From: Ashinkailepas kermadecensis
Taxonomy: Eukaryota; Arthropoda; Thecostraca; Neolepadidae
Reading direction: 5' to 3'
Assembly: GCA_034440615.1 (NCBI GenBank)
Contig: JAOTOM010004351.1
Location: 1 to 64,000, forward strand
Length of the DNA: 64,000 nucleotides
The stretch's first letter is position 1. Every line of letters starts with the position of its first letter. The translations under genes were made by a program, and so were the position numbers. Shown here one piece after another: positions 1-12,090 of this stretch. The notes under the pieces are model-generated. The model was not told where the DNA came from. It did no database searches and saw nothing but the letters and a program-made list of their open reading frames with translations.

Positions 1-1211
1 GTCGCCAGGAGCCCGTTTCGCTGGGATAAATTCCTAGCACGGCCTATAAAACCTGCTGCCGCCTGTCGGCCGTGCCTATGCATTACGAGCCGTCCCAGGT
101 ACGCCCACCATTGCTCCCATTATGGTATCAGCTACTATGCAGTGAATCAAGCGAGTATAATAGCGTATGAGTGCTCTCCAATGCGCTTTCCTTTATTGGC
201 GGCCAGGAGAGGACAGGGTATCGACCGGCCGGCTGGCACGTGATGTTCAGCGGCCGCCGGGCACTTGTGCGGATTGCATGATCAGCGAGTTCTGGGATGG
301 ATCAACTTGGCAGCGAAGGCGACAAATTTGTGTTATGTGGGTCATCAATATTCGGCGAGCTTCTCAATCTTCGTAATCCTTCTTGGGACCCCAATCATGC
401 CGGTCGATTAAACGGTTTGATCTGATCTTCTTTGCGATAAATAACGAAGCATAAAGCCGCAGCGAATCGGGAGTGTGCGATGACTGTTTTACGAGACTGG
501 TCGGCCTCTGCCGGCTCGGTGGCTAGCCACAATACAGCCGTTTTATGATCACGTGAATAAGATTCCCGTGCGCCGGCACATCAGAGGAGGTCAGCGGTAG
601 GCCTAGTCGTGGCCCGGACATGGGCTGAGACGCAGCGGTGAGGTACGGGCGACCAGCGGCAGTGGGAACCGACCTCGTCACCTGCCGGCCGTCTCAATCG
701 GATTAGCCGGCTTACCGACGTATCCCCCCCCCCCCACACACACACACAGACACTGCCGCCAACTGGTAGCGTCACCACCGGCGTCAGCAGCCGAAGTTTT
801 CAGCTCCCCGCCGCCGCCGCCGCCGCCGCCGCCGCCGACGACGTCGACGTCGACGGCACGGGCGAGGTGCAGAAGGCCAGTCAGACAACGTCGGAGTTGC
901 GGCCGCTAATGTACTGCCAGCCAGTTGCCGTGCGAGAGGTGTCGGCGCAGCCGCTCACAGTCGATGTGTATGCATTTGTGAACGCGGTGCCGTAAACGGC
1001 GGCAATGTCAATACACCACCGTTGATGTTCCCGACAGGAAAATATACACCGGCAAAGCGGGGAACGGTCTGCTGTTAGTGGGCGTGCCGGTAAATAAACA
1101 GGGCGGCCACTGCGCCTGCAGTTCGATATGGCCAATAAGCGCGCTGTACACCCGCCCTGAGCCACTCAGTGGGACAGGATGAGAATGAGGGTGCTGAAGA
1201 TGGCACTTACC
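1..1211. other. Non-coding, no gene seen
   Basis: I see no exon or recognisable protein here; open frames are short and lack family signatures. It holds a poly-C/CA tract at about 724-750 and a (CCG)n run at about 808-837. If the TFAP2 gene extends leftward this is probably intron. Confidence 0.5.
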
Positions 1212-1552
1212 ACAGTCGAGAGCCGTCGAGGACCGGTGCGGTATCTCGCCGTACATCTGCCATGTCCTGCTGCCTGACCTCCACTTGCAACAGGCTACAG
1301 TCGAGAGCCGTCGATGACCGGTGCGGTATCACGCCGTACATCTGCCATGTCCTGCTGCCTGACCTCCACTTGCAACAGGCTACAGTCGAGAGCCGTCGAT
1401 GACCGGTGCGGTATCTCGCCGTACATCTGCCATGTCCTGCTGCCTGACCTCCACTTGCAGGCCACAATCGAGAGCCACCGAGGACCGGTGCAGTATCACG
1501 CGGTACATCTGACATGTCCTGCTGCCTAACCTCCACTTGCAACAGGCTATTG
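1212..1552. repeat. 85-bp minisatellite, about 4 copies
   Basis: A unit starting acagtcgagagccgtcga recurs at 1212, 1297 and 1382 (period 85), followed by a slightly shortened fourth copy. The open frames across it on both strands are products of the repetition. Confidence 0.9.
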
Positions 1553-2129
1553 GCTGACCAACTTGTAAAGCTTTCCAAAGTCTTCCGAGATTATCAGGTA
1601 GTTCCTTTGCATGGCCTTGCATTTTCTAGGCGGTGCTTTTCTATAGGCAATAATGTTGAATTTGCGATTGCTAGGTCGTGATCAGCCACATTTTTGTGAG
1701 GCTCAATCACCATCTGTTATCACAAAAACTCCACTAATGTTGGCTGCTGACCAGCATGTCTAGATAGGAATGTCATGCATGAAAATTTTCGGAGTCCTGT
1801 CGGAGCGATGGCATCCGCAGGTCCATATTCCTTAGAGGGCGTTCGAGGGTCACTGGTCGACGGATTGTTTTTCTGTATGATATTACAGTCTAAGAGCCAG
1901 CATTAATTACAGAATTCCTGGCCGGTGCGGCGGCGGGGTGCGGTGGGCGCGCGCGCCACCTGATTGACAGATCTATTTCCAAGCGCTGCCAGGCCGCCGC
2001 CAGACCGCCGCTCGACAACAGCAAAAGCGGCCGAAATCGCCGACAAAAAGACGCCGCTTCTTGCGGAACGTCTGGCACGCGCGCCACCGCGCCGTTTTTG
2101 GCGGCTTTCCGCGTGACGCTAGTGCGCCG
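1553..2129. other. Non-coding, no gene seen
   Basis: Mixed AT-rich then GC-rich sequence. Nothing recognised on either strand. Confidence 0.5.
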
Positions 2130-2182
2130 CCGCCGTGGGCGGCAGCGGCGGCAGCGGCGGCAGCGGCGGCAGCGGCGGCAGC
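2130..2182. repeat. (GGCGGCAGC)n tract
   Basis: Short run of GGC/AGC triplets. It gives Gly-Ser or poly-Ala runs depending on frame; no coding evidence. Confidence 0.8.
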
Positions 2183-2398
2183 ACGGTCCGAGGCCGAGGC
2201 GCCGCGTCAGTCCAACACCCACATCATTCGCCGCCCGAGCGGCAGGGCCGGGCGGCCCGTAATGGACGGTGTGCGCGCCGGAACGGACGATCGCTCCAAT
2301 CTGCGCGGCCAAACAGCAGCCGCTGCTACCGGCTGCCTCAACTCTCCCAGGGGGGCATGGGAACGGCCGATTGGCCGATGACTATAGAGCATTGGCGC

Positions 2399-2630
2399 GC
2401 GCCACCGCCGCCACCGCCGCCACCGCCATCACCGTCGCCACCGCCGCCATTACCACCACCACCATCACCACCACAACCACCACAACCACCACCACCACCA
2501 CCGTCACCACCACAGCCACCACCATCATCACCACAAACACCGCCACTACTACCACCATCACCACCACCACCACTACCACCATCACCGCCACCCGCAGCCA
2601 CCGCCACCACCGCCGCCCGTCCAGCCCAGC
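2399..2630. repeat. CCN triplet-rich low-complexity tract
   Basis: About 230 bp of ACC/GCC/TCA triplets that translate as poly-Pro, poly-Thr or poly-Gly depending on frame and strand. Long open frames here are compositional. Confidence 0.85.
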
Positions 2631-2812
2631 ACCTCTCCCGGGCATGATGGCAGGCTCCAGCCAGCGGTGCCGGCGGCGCCCAGCTGGCCGGACCTCCTCT
2701 CCACCGCCACCACCGCCGCCCGTCCAGCCCAGCCCCTCTCCTGGGCATGATGGCAGGCTCCAGCCAGCGGTGCCGGCGGCGCGCAGCTGGCCGGACCTCC
2801 TCTCCTTGCCGT
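2613..2812. repeat. 103-bp tandem duplication
   Basis: The motif ccagcccagc and its downstream context recur at 2621 and 2724, so about two copies of a 103-bp unit that includes part of the CCN tract. Confidence 0.8.
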
Positions 2813-3898
2813 AGGCGACGGACGGTGCCGCTGGCCGGCCGCCGTATTACGTAGTAGATAGCAGCTGATAGTCAACGTCCGGCGGCGATGGGTGACGTCG
2901 GCGCGCAGTCAATGGACTCCTTGCGGCTGCTGCCTGCGCCGCTGTTACTCGGCGCACCGCTGTTTGTCCTCTGACGCCTGCGCCGCTGTTTGTCCTCTGA
3001 CGCCGCTGTTTGTCCTCTGGCGGCGCCTACAGCTACTCCCGCTAGTTCAACACGACGCATGTCATTCGGCAGCTGAACATGCCCGGATTCGTTTGCTTAA
3101 AAAAGCCAGTCCGATTTCGTCATTGTTTTGACGAGGCCAGCTGCTTCAGCGGTGATTATGATGTTAGCTTGAACTATTTGAAATACCTGAGCGCTGCATG
3201 ATCAACTGTTCTGGTCGAAGCGCCCGTAAACCCAAATAACCACCTGACGTATATCGACCAACCCAAATCCTAAGCAACAAGCTGCAGTTAGTGACATTCT
3301 TTGGGCTTGTTGCAGTGGATGCAATAGAGCCAAAAACCCTGCTGCCCGAACCTTGGCACCAAGTCTGACTGATTGCGCCATACACACATGCATTAGTTGG
3401 TCGCGGCACGCTGGCTGAGAATTTCCCACCCGCCACCTACCTACTGAGATAACTGGCCATCTGACGCATGATACAGCTAAAACAGCCAATTTGTGTTCAC
3501 GTGAGATGTGCAAAGCAATGCCACCTACTCCATGCTGCTGTCTATAATACGATAGTTGGTAGACATCAAACAAGACAGCCGCATATTCATGGCTCGAGAA
3601 ATCGCCGCGATTCAATGAAGCCACAGCCGACTAGGACAACACCACAACACCGGAGGAACACCAGTAGATTTTGAGAAAACTCAGATGTTTTTGATGAGTA
3701 GATGGTCACCTTTCAGTGCTTTTTGTGTTCTTCGAGTGTTTTTATCCCAACCTTTGACTGAGCCCTGTGCCGGCCTGTTGTTCTGAGTGCAGGTGAGGGT
3801 GTGGTCAAGCCGCTGGTCCGTCTGCAGTAGCCGCAGATTCTCCGCACCATATCAGCCGAGCGTTATGTCGGCGGCTGCGTGGCCAGTGTGCCGTCTGG
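2813..3898. other. Non-coding, no gene seen
   Basis: Contains a small imperfect repeat of cgctgtttgtcctctgacg at about 2938-3020. The rest is unique sequence without a recognisable exon. Confidence 0.5.
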
Positions 3899-4165
3899 CT
3901 GATACTGGTGTACCGCCTAATATGCTGGTGCACCACGTGATATGCTGGTGCACCACGTGATATGCTGGTGTATCGCGTGATATGCTGGTGTACCACGTGA
4001 TATGCTGGTGTATCGCGTGATATGCTGGTGCACCACGTAATGTGCTGGTGTACCGCGTGATATGCTGGTGTACCGCGTGATATGCTGATGTATCGCGTGA
4101 TATGCTGGTGTACCGCGTGACATACTCAGGTGTACCACGTGACATACTCAGATGTGCCACGCGAC
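3899..4165. repeat. 20-bp minisatellite, about 13 copies
   Basis: The unit cgtgatatgctggtgtaccg is repeated with a strict 20-bp period. Copies differ mainly at tacc/cacc and cgcg/cacg, and the last few are diverged. Confidence 0.93.
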
Positions 4166-4360
4166 ATACTTTGGGGCACCGTCTCTGGTGCTCTTCGTGA
4201 TAGCGCTACTAAGTTCATCAAGTGACAAATATGAGGGCCGCGAGATGTACCACGTGACACGCTCTGGTGGTCTCAGTGACAGTGCTACTCCGGGGGTCAC
4301 TTGACGCAAAATGCATACCCTCTGATGTCAATTTCCAGAAATGTGAGCATCTTGTGGCGC

Positions 4361-4612
4361 ACCGACACGACAGTGCTCAGGCCGGTTATATTTCGACAGG
4401 GAGTCACAACCCACCGACACGACAGTGCTCAGGCCGGTTATATTTCGACAGGGAGTCACAACCCACCGACACGACAGTGCTCAGGCCAGTTATATTTCGA
4501 CAGGGAGTCACAACCCACCGACACGACAGTGTTCAGGACAGTTGTATCTCGCCAGGGAGTCACAACCCGCTGACACAACGGTGTCCTGGCCATTTATATC
4601 TCGCCAGGGACG
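4361..4612. repeat. 53-bp minisatellite, about 4.7 copies
   Basis: Starts cgacacgacagtgctcagg at 4361 and 4414 (period 53). The final copies are diverged. Confidence 0.92.
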
Positions 4613-5244
4613 CACACCACCAGTAGTCTACATATTTTTGCACATATTACGCCATGGGTGTACAGTTACGGTGACTCATGTTTGTAATACACGCACGGCT
4701 GAGTAGCTCGGTGGACTGGGTGGGCGCATTGACGGCGCCATTTTTCCGATCTGCGAAGGGCTTTCCCCTGTCCACACTAACCGCCCGTTTCTTACAAACA
4801 ACATTGTCCGACCCGAGTGCTCCTGGCTGCCTCGACTGTACCGCATGACAGCTGCTCCAAGAGACTGCAATGCAGCATTGTCCGCCAGCTTCGCAATACC
4901 AGACCGACGCGTCGCCGGGCTTGGCTGTCTAGAATGGAGACCAGTCGCGCTGCAAAACGGAAGTAAAACAAATCGTTTAAGCCAGTGAGGTAGACAGGAC
5001 TTATGAAGGGAAGGGGGTGCAAGGGTGCACATGTTGATACATGTTCCAGTTAAACTCGGACAAGCGACAACGCGGCAAAACACACATCTTCATCACTGAG
5101 TGGGGGAGGATTCGACAGGTGAGAATGGCGTCACCACATTCAGTTTGCAGGTGAGATCCAACCTCAGGATCGCACGAACTATTTTCAAGGCGTGGCTGTT
5201 TAGCGACTGTTCGTTACGAAGCTTGGCTGTGCGGCTCAAGTTAC
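4613..5244. other. Non-coding, no gene seen
   Basis: Unique sequence between two minisatellites; no conserved exon recognised. Confidence 0.5.
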
Positions 5245-5530
5245 CCATGTCACCAGGAGACACACCTGATCGGCCACTGCTCGACAGCGGCACATTTCCC
5301 ATCACCAGGAGACACACCTGGTCGGCCACTGCTCGACAGCGGCACATTTCCCATCACCAGGAGACACACCTGGTCGGCCACTGCTCGACAGCGGCACATT
5401 TCCCATCACCAGGAGACACACCTGGTCGGCCACTGCTCGACAGCGGCACATTTCCCATCACCAGGAGACACACCTGGTCGGCCACTGCTCGACAGCGGCA
5501 CATTTCCCTTCACCAGGAGACACACCTGGC
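5245..5530. repeat. 52-bp minisatellite, about 5.5 copies
   Basis: The motif accaggagacacacctgg recurs at 52-bp spacing (5304, 5356 and onward). Copies are almost identical, implying recent expansion. Confidence 0.93.
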
Positions 5531-5605
5531 GGACTAGCTGAGGTAGATGGTCAGTGGCCGCTGCTGGACGGCGGCACATCTCGACAGCGGCACTGAGCGG
5601 TGCCG

Positions 5606-5740
5606 GCCGATGTGAGGCCACTGTCGCGGCCGGTGCTGCCATTCGGCGGCCGATGTGAGGCCACTGTCGCGGCCGGTGCTGCCATTCGGCGGCCGATGTG
5701 AGGCCACTGTCGCGGCCGGTGCTGCCATTCGGCGGCCGTT
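5606..5740. repeat. 43-bp minisatellite, 3 copies
   Basis: gccgatgtgaggccactg recurs at 5606, 5649 and 5692. The last two copies are essentially identical. Confidence 0.9.
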
Positions 5741-8179
5741 GTGGCGCGCGGCGCAGCGCGGTCACGTGCCGACTCGGCCCGGCTGCCATCCGACGACCGT
5801 CGCTCAAGCCACGCGGTGGCCCGTGAGAGCTCTCCAATCGAATCCGGCATCGGCCACAAGATCTATGGCCCGTGTCCGAATATAGCGGCGAAAGGGCGGC
5901 CGTGCCCTTCTCGACCAATGGCCGGCGTCGGTGCGTCATTAGTTGTATGATTTATTTCGTCGGTCAGACGATTTTGGGTGGAGATAAAACGGCTGGTATC
6001 GAGCGGTGTTTTGGGTTTCCTGGCTGATCTCGGCCCATGTCACAGGGAAATCGAATGGATGAGAATCGAAGCATCGAGCGCCTAGGACCCTCAGAGGCTA
6101 GAGCTAGGCTGAGATCTCTCACCAAGCCAGGTGGATCCGGGTACGAAAAAATGAAATGGAATGGGGAAAATGGCAAATTTATATTCGCAGGGTACCAAAG
6201 CAGGGGCCGGGTTCCGGAACCTCAGGACCCCGGTGCACTCGGAATCTCCAGCCATGTTTAGAGTGGATGGAGAGAGAAGATGTAAGCAAATGCGCCTGTG
6301 GCTGAAAGGACCTCTGGCATATTCCACTCCGAGGGCGGCTCGGGCTGAAAAATCCGTTGAGCGGAGGGGGAAGAATACTGTGCACTGGAGCCCTTCCGAA
6401 GATCGCTTTGCTTTTTCATTGATGGAGTGGTGCCATCTTCCATGGGGGCACATGCCCCAGTGAAACACAGTGCACATGCCCCCCAGTGTAGCACAAGGCA
6501 CATGCCCCCTTCCCTGTATGATCTCCTGGTAGATACAAAGGAACGTTTTTCCGCGACCATAAAATGGCACTTTATTACGTACGACTCCATACAATTAGAC
6601 CTTTACGGGCTGGCGTTCACGCCGTACAGATCCACGAATAGTCTATTGCTTTTGTTCATGGTTGGATCCACGAATTTCGTTGCGGCAGGGGTGCGGGTGC
6701 ACATTTCCTCGGTGGCCCTCGGCAGAAAACGAACTCTTGAAAGGGGTCGGGAATCAGAGCATATCCAACCAGGACGCCTGTTCCTCTGAAAATGATATCT
6801 TTGCCCGAATACAAATTCACTCAGCGGGGGTGGCTTGCACTCAGCCTTCCTGAAGGGGTGTGCCTTTCTCGGCCGGAGAGGCGCACACCTTTCTATGCTC
6901 CCAATGCCCCCTATGTCCTAGTCCGCTTCTGCTATTGCTAGCTATTGAAAGCATTTCATTCAGCAGCTGGACACAAAAGCCGCATTGAAGATGATCGTTC
7001 GAGTATGGAAGTATGAAAAATCATGCCTGCTGTTTTGTAATGCAAAATCAAGGTTGCAGATCTCTGACCAAACCAAGGAGCTCAGGCTCCTCTTTTCCGG
7101 ACATGTTTTCAGATTGAATATGGAACATGACAACTTAACATTAGCAGGGTGCTAAACCAAGTGGGTCCGGATCCCGCCGAATTTCGACCAAAGGCATATA
7201 CACGTCTCAAAAGTGTGTGTGTATGTGTGTGTGTGTGGAGGGGGCAAACCCCTTTTGAAGTTCATTCTTGCCATGCATCGTGATAGCATTAAAATTAAGC
7301 TTTCATGAGAAGTGTAGGGAGCATGGCCCCCCTGTTAGGCGACTGAACAGGGGAACTGGCATTCGCAGGGGGAACTGGCACTGAACTGGCATTCACCTGT
7401 CCATCTCTATCTGCGGTCTGGGGACGTGCAGGTCCCGGTCCTGGCGGGTGTGGAGGTCACGGTGCTCGGCTACTGTGGTAATTGTACCGGCTAACGAAGC
7501 TGGCTCCTGCAGACGGCGCATGTTGTGAAGCAGGCACAGCGTGTGGTATGAGACCAAGTTATCCGCGCTCATCCAGCCAAGGCGCTGTAACAAATCGGTG
7601 ACACGATCAAATTTATTTCATGTATTTCTTTTTCCAAAGGGGCCATTTCTATTAGTGATTAGTGACCAACTTAATTTTATTGTAGACGAAGCCGTATCTA
7701 CCGCCATCATTTGTACGTCACCGGAACTCAACGCCCTCCCCCTGTTCCAAGTTATTTTTCCTAGTATTCCTTGATAGTCAGCTCACACTGCTCAAATTTC
7801 ACCTGTAATATATTTAAGTGCATTCGCCGGCTCACCACCACGACAACATTCGTGCACATGTACACCCACCTTGCTCATTCGGCGCATTTGCTACACTACG
7901 TGGCGATTCTGCCTGTTAGTTTTGGACGATAGGTGACGTCATGGAATGCTTCACATGCGGGGGTTCGCTAAATAATTTCGAGGATTTAAATTCCATCATG
8001 ACTATTTCTCTTGTTGTCACATTTCATGGTGTGAAAGAATTTCAGATACTTCGCTAAGCTTTGATGCACCTCGTCTCTTTGTTTGCATATGCCCCCAGAT
8101 TGGCTACCGAACCGAGGCACTGGTTCGGTATTATTTTGCTGAAAATCTGTAGTTTTTCTTCGCCTAGTGATGTGCAATA
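5741..8179. other. Non-coding with dispersed repeat fragments
   Basis: No exon is recognised. Fragments near 6190-6270 (aatctccagccatg) and 7100-7180 (cagattgaatatgga, then gggtccggat) reappear in the same order near 8540-8670. This indicates scattered, diverged copies of one unclassified repeat family. A GT-rich microsatellite lies at about 7215-7245. Confidence 0.55.
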
Positions 8180-9135
8180 GTTCCCCAGCGCATTTTTTGT
8201 GAGGGGCCTGGCACGTTTGTGAGACCCTGGCGCCTTTTAGGGAGATGTTTTTTTTTGGTGGATCGCAGATTGTTTTGATGGACTGGCTCATTTTCGAAGG
8301 CCCCGATGTGTTTATTTAGTGTCCCGCACGCCTTTTTCTTCTATTTTCGGGGACTATGCCATATTTGCTGGCCTCTGCCTCTTTTTCTATTTTCAAGTCC
8401 CTTTGCTGTCTTTGCTGCCCCGGTGTGCTTGAAGGACTTCGAGTGTTTTTTAAGCTCCCAGCGCGTTTGTTTAGGGCATTATCCAGGGCTGAAAATCTGT
8501 GACGATGCCAGGGGTTCAATTCCTTATTTTCGAAACATATTTTCAGATTGAATATGGAAAATTACAAATTAACATTTTAGCAGGGTGTACCAAACCAGAG
8601 GGTCCGGATACCCCTGTACCCACATGGGATCTCCAGCCATGGCCCCAGTGCATGTTTAGAGCCCTGCCGCTTTTTACGAGAATGGGTGCGTTTTGAAGGA
8701 TCCAGGTGTGATTTCAGCCTCCCGCTGTTCTTGAAGATCCCCACGGTGTTTTGGAGTCTCCAACGCATTTTTTTGTGACCGCAGCGCGATTTTATGCGGC
8801 TCCAGTGCGATTTTCCGAGATCGCGGCTCGTTTTTTAATTCGATTGTCGGGGCCTATGTGAGTTTTCGGGGCCCGCTGGCTTTATTTGTGTCTCTCAACG
8901 CCAATTTTTATGGGTCCAAAGACAATTTCTAGCATCCCAGCACGTTTCGGGTGACCCCGGTATGATTTCTTCGGCCCGGCACGATTTCTTGAGACAAGAC
9001 TGGAGTTCTCAAGTCCCGCTCTAATTAGATGGGGCTCTGACACGAATTTTGTAGGGTTCCAACGGAGTATTGGGGCCCTAGCGCGAATTTTGGTGGGCTC
9101 GGTACGATTTGTGGCCCTGGTACGGTTTACTTCTA
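8180..9135. repeat. Highly degenerate ~20-bp quasi-repeat with phased T runs
   Basis: Reading along the + strand, a motif close to CAGCRCGATTTTNNGGRNCCC returns about every 18-26 bp with heavy divergence, for example at gcgcgattttatgcggctcca and gtgcgattttccgagatcgcg. I infer an old, decayed minisatellite. It is not open in any useful frame. Confidence 0.5.
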
Positions 9136-10222
9136 GGTATAGCTTATTTATTTTGGCCCCCTACGCCTGCGGTGTTAATTTAAAAGTTGGGGATGGGAAT
9201 CGTCTTTTAGATGACCAAAGCTGCCACCTCTCGGGAAGGGGAAATTACCCCCCCCCACCCTTGGTACGCCACTGATAAGCGGTAATCTGAAGGAGAGGAA
9301 GGGCTAGGAGACAGGGAGGGGAGTGATAATGAGGGGAGATTCAGTCATTTTTTAGTCTCCTTTTGCCGCTTTTCCTCTATCGAAGCCGTCGATTCCCTCA
9401 CTGCTCGTGTCCGGTTCCTGATATTTTGTAACCTTATTAATTGTCCTGTCTTTTAATACACCATCTGGCAATGCCACGAGCTCCAAAAGCTCACCAAAGT
9501 GTGATACGGAGGGTCGTCCCAGATAACTTAGATCAATGTTGTAAACCCTTTAATATATTATTAGGCTGTGTCGCTAGTAATTGTTTGATTTTCATTAATT
9601 GCTGAAAATCCACCAAAAGTTGTAGGTAGGCAGGTGCAACGCGGCTGACACTGCGCACATTGGTTCCAGACATATAAGGCGCACCTGCTGCACACAGGCA
9701 GATTTGTGGCGCAGTTGCGAATGCAGTGTTCCCGTTATGACTATGGCTGTGATCGTTGCTATCTGTGAGCTAAGTGGGGTGGTTCGCCATGCGATTTCGC
9801 TCTTGAAATAACATTCAGCTTACTAATGTGTATCCTTGTCATAATTTGAAATGGAATCTGATTCAAGTGATGAAGCTATGATTCCTATTAGTCAACATCA
9901 TTTGCATGTCCTGGTAAGCAGATTCAGCTGCTAACGATAACCTAATGTGTTTCCAATGCTGAACGTGCTGTATATTCCCTTCTTACAGATATCGGCGTTC
10001 CTAGCCCTTCCTCCGATGATTTCACATGTCTGTCTATTATCAGCTGGTCATCTATTTTTAGGGTTCATTTATTTGTGGACTAGGTACCTACATGAGTAAA
10101 ACCCATTTATTATTTACCTATTCAGGTCCTGGGCTGCAGCCAATCATGTGCAATAAGCTGCTCTGGATCGCAACCTATTATTGTCATAAAGTGTTGAGGC
10201 TTAATAAGAGCCACAGGGGTCC
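9136..10222. other. Non-coding, AT-rich, no gene seen
   Basis: Composition shifts from GC-rich to AT-rich. The segment ending ggtacgccactgataag near 9264-9280 looks like a transposon end, but no protein or terminal repeat was found. Confidence 0.45.
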
Positions 10223-10228
10223 ATCTGG

Positions 10229-10580
10229 GGGTAATCTTTACCTTTCGGCCAACACATACTGCCAAGGTTAGTGATTTGGAAAGAGGTGTCACATACAATG
10301 TTGCATATATTTTATGACGTCATGCCCGATCAATTTGCTTTGGAGGATTCTGGTTTTCTGGTTAGTTTAGGTTAGGTTAGGTTAGATTATATTATGCTAT
10401 GATACATTTTGTATATTATGCTACACTATCTTAGTCTAGGTTAGGCGGTAATCTTTACCGACACCCGACTCCTGTGACGTCACTTCCGTGACTCCTGTGA
10501 CGTCACTGTTCCCCACTGTTCACCTCTTTACAAATCACTAACGATGGCAGTATGTGTCGGCCGAAAGGTAAAGATTACCC
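10229..10580. mobile_element. MITE with ~60-bp terminal inverted repeats
   Basis: The left end GGGTAATCTTTACCTTTCGG is mirrored at the right end (reverse complement ending at 10580). The inverted match runs about 60 bp with few mismatches. The 6-bp sequence ATCTGG directly flanks both sides (10223-10228 and 10581-10586), a clean target-site duplication. There is no transposase, so it is non-autonomous. The loop carries TTAGG-type repeats (10366-10388) and a partial inner copy of the terminus near 10446. The superfamily is not assigned. Confidence 0.88.
10366..10388. repeat. Interstitial (TTAGG)n tract in MITE loop
   Basis: Several head-to-tail ttagg units, the arthropod-type telomere motif, lie between the arms of the 10229-10580 element. 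Confidence 0.75.
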
Positions 10581-10941
10581 ATCTGGGTTAAGCCTATCTA
10601 GAAAAGGTACTAGAACTGTACATACTCTCACCCAAATAAATCCCTTATCTCAAGTTCCTAGGGAGCTATATATCCCAGCCTATCTAGCACCATTCACTTG
10701 CTATTGCATAACACTCAACAGTTACAAACTCCTCCCATCATACCAATTGTGCTACCATAGCCAATCTCATCAGTATCACATCCCGAAGGAAGGTGCTGAA
10801 TCCACTGCTAGGTACACCCTATATAAAGTTATAAAGCATTTAGACTTATTGTCATCTATTGCTGCATGGTTGTTCCTACCTAGGTTAGTGCTACATGTTA
10901 TGAATATACAACTTTTGATAATCATTCACAAAGACCAAGTT

Positions 10942-11225
10942 AGGGGACGAGTGGTCTAGGGGTAAGATGCTTGTCTCACAATCGAAAGGTTGTGGGTTCG
11001 AGTCTCACCTGTCGCTACTCTTTGCCCGCGACCAATCAGCGTGAGAGATTGGCGATGCTACATGACTCAACGGTCGACGTGTCGTAAAACCAGTAACCAA
11101 CCAAGGTTGTGTTTCTGGTATTCCTCGAAGGTCAACTGACACTGGTGAATTATACCCATACAAATCAGTTAAAAATGTAAAATTGTATTTGACATACTTC
11201 AGTTCATAATATTATTAACCAACTG
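10942..11225 (+). mobile_element. tRNA-derived SINE, long form, with target duplication
   Basis: The head carries an RNA polymerase III box A (TGGTCTAGGGG, about 10952-10962) and box B (GGTTCGAGTCT, about 10995-11005) in tRNA spacing, followed by a non-tRNA body and an accaaccaa motif. A perfect 11-bp duplication, AAGACCAAGTT, flanks it (10931-10941 and 11226-11236). The last ~120 bp are absent from the copy at 56456. The source tRNA is not identified because the anticodon arm has decayed. Confidence 0.9.
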
Positions 11226-11452
11226 AAGACCAAGTTGAAACCAGAGTTGGAAAATTAACTCTGGATGTTCTCAATCCAGAACATTATCCTCTCTGAAAAA
11301 CTACCCTCTAATTTTCTTATTTGGAGGTTGAGTGGTGCTGTTAGACAATGAACTGTGCTGTGTCAAAGTGTACACAATACAAAGGTGCACTGGAAAGAGC
11401 AATCTAAGATTCTGTTGTCACAGGTTTCAAAAATAATATCCCCTCCCTATTT

Positions 11453-11866
11453 GGGTAATCTTCAGGTATTACCTGTCACACAATGTATCAACAAGGTATC
11501 TAAGTCACCATCGGCTGACTTCCAGTCAGCTGTTGTGACATCACTCAAAGTACAGAGAAATACTCTGGCCAGGTGCACTGAATGAACCCAAGGGCATCAC
11601 CAGGGATATTTTGAAGGAGACAATGTGGTTCTCATTCAGGGGAATCAGCAGCATAACCTAGCCTAGCCTAACCAAACAACCAAGCGTAATCTAACCAAAC
11701 AAAACCTAACATAATGCCCCTGAGTTCATTCAGTGCACCCATCTGGAGGTTTTACTCTGTACATTTGAATGACGTCACCAACAGCTGATGTGCAGTCAGC
11801 TGAATTTGACTTAGATACCTTGTTGATATATAGAAAATATGAGGGGCAATACTTGAAGATTACCCA
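11453..11866. mobile_element. MITE related to the 10229 element
   Basis: Both ends begin GGGTAATCTTCA (right end inverted), and long arms pair inward for roughly 150-190 bp, including an aaggtatctaagtca block. Flanking 6-mers CTATTT (11447-11452) and ATATTT (11867-11872) differ at one base, consistent with a 6-bp target duplication. The first ten terminal bases match the 10229-10580 element, so they are probably one family. The loop (about 11655-11712) is rich in cctaacc/cctagcc motifs. Confidence 0.82.
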
Positions 11867-12090
11867 TATTTGATTGCCAAGCAAATTTCCTATAAACACC
11901 CAGGATTACAAAGCACAAATGCAACTTTGGTTAGAACAATGCTCTATGAGGAATTTTGACATTTTTTTGTGTAGAGATGAAGGACAACATTCTTTTTAAT
12001 CACAAATCAGTTGATATAATGGTAAATTTGTAGTTTAAGGTAATTTCTGATTTTGATAATATTGTGGAAAGCTGTGTTGAGCATAGTCAA

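Noticed and set aside
10942..11010. Functional tRNA gene.
   Set aside because: Box A and B are present, but the anticodon and acceptor stems do not pair properly and a SINE body plus target duplication follow. The 56456 copy has the same structure.
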